Assembly: GCA_027859055.1 (NCBI GenBank)
Contig: JAQIBO010000085.1
Coordinates: forward strand, 1-7,493
Length of the DNA stretch: 7,493 nt
DNA from: Spirochaeta sp.
Lineage (GTDB): Bacteria > Spirochaetota > Spirochaetia > DSM-27196 > Alkalispirochaetaceae
Reading direction: 5' to 3'
A model generated the notes under the pieces. That model was not told where the DNA came from. It did not search any database and was given only the letters and a program-made list of their open reading frames with translations. Within the stretch, counting starts at the first letter, position 1, and every line of letters starts with the position of its first letter. The position numbers were made by a program, and so were the translations under genes. This document shows, in pieces, positions 5,652 to 7,493 of this stretch.

Positions 5652-6572
5652 CTACCACAACGGCGACGGATACGCTCCCGAGTCCACCAGTGCCTGCAGC
5701 CGGGCGACGACGTCCGGCCGGTCCTCCTGGTAGGTCACACCAAACCAGTCCGCGTCGCTGCGTAGCACCTGCATGCGGGCGCGCCCCTCTTCCTTCAGGA
5801 TGTTCATCGCATAGGGGATATAGAACTCGCTCTTTTCCTCGTCGCCGTGACGTTCCAGGAATCGGGCAAACTCGCCGGAGAACTGTTCCATCGCCGCCGG
5901 TGTGAAGCCAAACAGGTTCATGCTCGTCGCCGTGTCACCGGGAAAGCGCGCGATCTCCCCGTCGTTATCGTCGAGGCTGACGACCGCCGCGCCGTCGGGG
6001 CTTTCACCGTCGGGCCGAAGCTTTTTGTGTTCCACAATCGAAACCAGCCATCCCGCTGCGTCGTGTTCCACGATACCCCGGGAGACGGTCCCGTTCGGCG
6101 AAAGCGTCTTATCCAGGCGGTATCCAACCATGGCGTAGTCGGTCCCGTCTGCGCGCTGTTTTCCAAGGTAGTCCGCCATCGTCGCCAGGGCGGAGGCGCC
6201 GTAAAAGTCATCCCCGTTAATCACGGCAAACGGCGCGTCGATCACATCCTGCGCGGCCAGGACGGCGTGCCCGGTTCCCCACGGTTTGGACCGGTTCGCC
6301 GGCACGTCAAAACCGTCCGGTACATCCGTCAGGTCCTGAATCACGTACTCCGCCTCAAGGGTGTCTTCAAACTTCCCGGAAAAGAACGCCCGCACGTCAT
6401 CTTCTATCTCGCGACGCACCACAAACACCACCTTTCCAAAGCCGGCGCGAATCGCGTCAAAGATCGAATAGTCGATAATCGCCTCTCCCGAAGGTCCCAC
6501 CGGATCAATCTGTTTGACTCCGCCGTAACGGCTGCCCATCCCGGCAGCCAGCACTAAAAGTGTCGGTTTCAT
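5652..6572 (-). CDS. Sugar-phosphate-type nucleotidyltransferase (NTP_transferase family)
   Basis: Complete 306-residue enzyme of the Rossmann-like nucleotidyltransferase fold that joins NTP and a sugar phosphate (or a similar phosphate) into an activated NDP product. The nucleotide-binding loop LAAGMGSRYGG is at 8-18 with K20. KPWGTGHAV (96-104) is the base and sugar contact block, and NGDDFYG (119-125) carries the metal-binding Asp. SMNLFGF (217-223) and the C-terminal block DADWFGVTYQEDRPDV (273-288) are characteristic of a subgroup I associate with spirochaetes and Bacteroidetes rather than of classical GalU or RfbA, so the exact substrate is open. I chose ATG 6572 because the N-terminus then begins just before the first beta strand. 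The in-frame GTG at 6608 overlaps a good -35 element. No ribosome binding site precedes ATG 6572. The gene diverges from pgi and converges on the TPR gene. Confidence 0.9.
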   Translation of the reverse strand: MKPTLLVLAAGMGSRYGGVKQIDPVGPSGEAIIDYSIFDAIRAGFGKVVFVVRREIEDDVRAFFSGKFEDTLEAEYVIQDLTDVPDGFDVPANRSKPWGTGHAVLAAQDVIDAPFAVINGDDFYGASALATMADYLGKQRADGTDYAMVGYRLDKTLSPNGTVSRGIVEHDAAGWLVSIVEHKKLRPDGESPDGAAVVSLDDNDGEIARFPGDTATSMNLFGFTPAAMEQFSGEFARFLERHGDEEKSEFYIPYAMNILKEEGRARMQVLRSDADWFGVTYQEDRPDVVARLQALVDSGAYPSPLW

Positions 6573-6579
6573 GGCGACA

Positions 6580-6608
6580 ACAGTAGCGGAGGCGTACCGT
6601 TGTGTCAC
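6580..6608 (-). promoter_or_regulatory. Candidate promoter of the nucleotidyltransferase
   Basis: Read on the minus strand: -35 GTGACA (6608-6603, five of six), a 17-base spacer, and -10 TACTGT (6585-6580, four of six). The predicted start falls at 6573, directly before ATG 6572, so the message would be leaderless, matching the missing Shine-Dalgarno sequence. It also argues against the in-frame GTG at 6608, which is part of the -35 box. Confidence 0.45.
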
Positions 6609-6629
6609 CCCGGCTCTCGGCGCTATGCT
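6600..6629 (+). promoter_or_regulatory. Candidate promoter of pgi
   Basis: TTGTGT (6600-6605, three of six) and TATGCT (6624-6629, four of six) with an 18-base spacer. The predicted start near 6636 lies just before GGAGG (6637-6641), leaving a leader of about 11 bases. The -35 box overlaps the -35 box of the divergent gene. Confidence 0.3.
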
Positions 6630-6636
6630 GAGGCCC

Positions 6637-6641
6637 GGAGG
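6637..6641 (+). promoter_or_regulatory. Ribosome binding site of pgi
   Basis: GGAGG placed 5 bases before ATG 6647, the strongest Shine-Dalgarno match in the window. Confidence 0.75.
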
Positions 6642-6646
6642 ATGCT

Positions 6647-7493
6647 ATGCCCACGTATAAAAACCTTGATGCCACTCAGGCGTACCCCACCCTGGACGCC
6701 ACCAGACCGTTTGATGTGACCGAACTGGATACCCAGCGGATCCGTTCGCTCCAGATTCCCCTTGCGGCAGATCTCACCTACTCCTACGCGGCCACACCGG
6801 TGGACGGTACGATAATCGGTCATCTTGGCGATCTCGCGGTGGAACAGGAACTCCAGGCGAAATACGCCGCCCTCGCCGCAGGGGAGATCATGAACACCGG
6901 TGAACAGCGGCGAGTACTGCACCATTTGTTGCGGGGGCAACTCGGTCCGGCCGTTGTCGACGAAGACGGCACCGACCTGGGAGCGTTTTACCGGGAACAG
7001 CAGCGCCGGTTCAGCGATTTCGCCGTCGCCGTCCATGAGAAAAAGGTGCTCGGCTACACCGGCCAGCCGTTTTCCACGGTAGTCCAGATCGGCATCGGCG
7101 GCTCCGACCTCGGTCCGCGGGCGCTGTACATTGCGCTGAAGGACTGGGCGCGCGCGGAAGGGATCAGCCCGCGCATGGAGGCGCGCTTCATTTCCAACGT
7201 GGACCCCGACGACGCAGCAGCGGTCCTCGCCGATATCGACTTTGAAACCACCCTGTTTGTCCTCGTCAGTAAAAGCGGAACGACTCAGGAAACGCTGACC
7301 AACGAGCAGTTTCTCCGCGACCAGGCCGCAAAACGCGCCCCGCATGTTGATATTTCACGGCATACTGTTGCGGTCACGTCTCAAACCAGTCCGCTGGCAA
7401 CCGGCGACGTGTACCGGGACTCCTTCTTCATCGATGACTTCATCGGCGGCCGCTACTCCGCAACCAGTGCGGTGGGAGGGGTCGTTCTCAGCC
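6647..7493 (+). CDS. pgi: Glucose-6-phosphate isomerase, 3' end missing
   Basis: Interconverts glucose 6-phosphate and fructose 6-phosphate in cytoplasmic glycolysis and gluconeogenesis. The frame stays open from ATG 6647 to the window edge, giving 282 codons. Motifs are IGIGGSDLGP (148-157, sugar-phosphate loop), SNVDPDD (183-189), the phosphate-binding SKSGTTQET (209-217) and GGRYSATSAVGG (267-278), the family signature. The N-terminal extension with INTGE-like MNTGE (82-86) and LHHLLRGQL (91-99) fits the longer isomerases of roughly 530 residues I know from spirochaetes, so about half the gene is probably missing. GGAGG (6637-6641) lies 5 bases before the ATG, confirming the start. An overlapping ATG at 6642 is out of frame. 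The gene diverges from the nucleotidyltransferase with 74 bases between the two starts. Confidence 0.96.
   Translation, partial: MPTYKNLDATQAYPTLDATRPFDVTELDTQRIRSLQIPLAADLTYSYAATPVDGTIIGHLGDLAVEQELQAKYAALAAGEIMNTGEQRRVLHHLLRGQLGPAVVDEDGTDLGAFYREQQRRFSDFAVAVHEKKVLGYTGQPFSTVVQIGIGGSDLGPRALYIALKDWARAEGISPRMEARFISNVDPDDAAAVLADIDFETTLFVLVSKSGTTQETLTNEQFLRDQAAKRAPHVDISRHTVAVTSQTSPLATGDVYRDSFFIDDFIGGRYSATSAVGGVVLS

Noticed and set aside
5847..6557. 236-codon plus-strand open frame over the nucleotidyltransferase
   Set aside because: It mirrors the conserved gene on the other strand; the Val/Arg/His-rich translation has no recognisable motif.
6623..7345. 240-codon minus-strand open frame over pgi
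   Set aside because: It is antisense to unmistakable pgi motifs, with no family features of its own.

Overview
This is a compact, high-GC bacterial window (about two thirds G+C by eye) with seven complete genes, one gene cut by the right edge and no intergenic gap longer than about 75 bases. I see no rRNA, tRNA, CRISPR array, insertion sequence or phage gene. The partial glucose-6-phosphate isomerase and the unusual nucleotidyltransferase resemble, from memory, proteins of spirochaetes (Spirochaeta/Treponema group). Two other genes have no family I recognise, which also suits a less-studied lineage. I hold the spirochaete assignment only moderately.

Left part, minus strand (8-4220). Reading right to left, the genes are a 522-residue protein of unknown function, then a complete AmmeMemoRadiSam cassette: Memo-family protein (amrB), AMMECR1-family protein (amrA) and radical SAM protein (amrS). 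The last three overlap or nearly touch. The unknown gene ends 57 bases upstream of amrB with no convincing terminator between, so all four may be one transcript. The cassette is conserved in many bacteria and archaea, but I know of no settled biochemical role for it.

Middle part, plus strand (4281-5589). A 60-base divergent intergenic region separates the unknown minus-strand gene from a small helical protein of 117 residues. A perfect inverted repeat follows, then a TPR protein that starts at TTG behind a strong ribosome binding site. A GC-rich hairpin (5617-5638) closes this unit and lies between convergent genes.

Right part. A sugar-phosphate-type nucleotidyltransferase (minus strand) and pgi (plus strand, 282 codons visible) diverge from a 74-base region with overlapping candidate promoters. 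Both act on sugar phosphates, or probably do, so they may share metabolic context.

The most notable items are the AmmeMemoRadiSam cassette with its unknown upstream partner, a set of promoter-proximal genes that appear leaderless or nearly so, and a local cluster of five GCGATCGC octamers, two of which form an 11-bp hairpin inside amrB.
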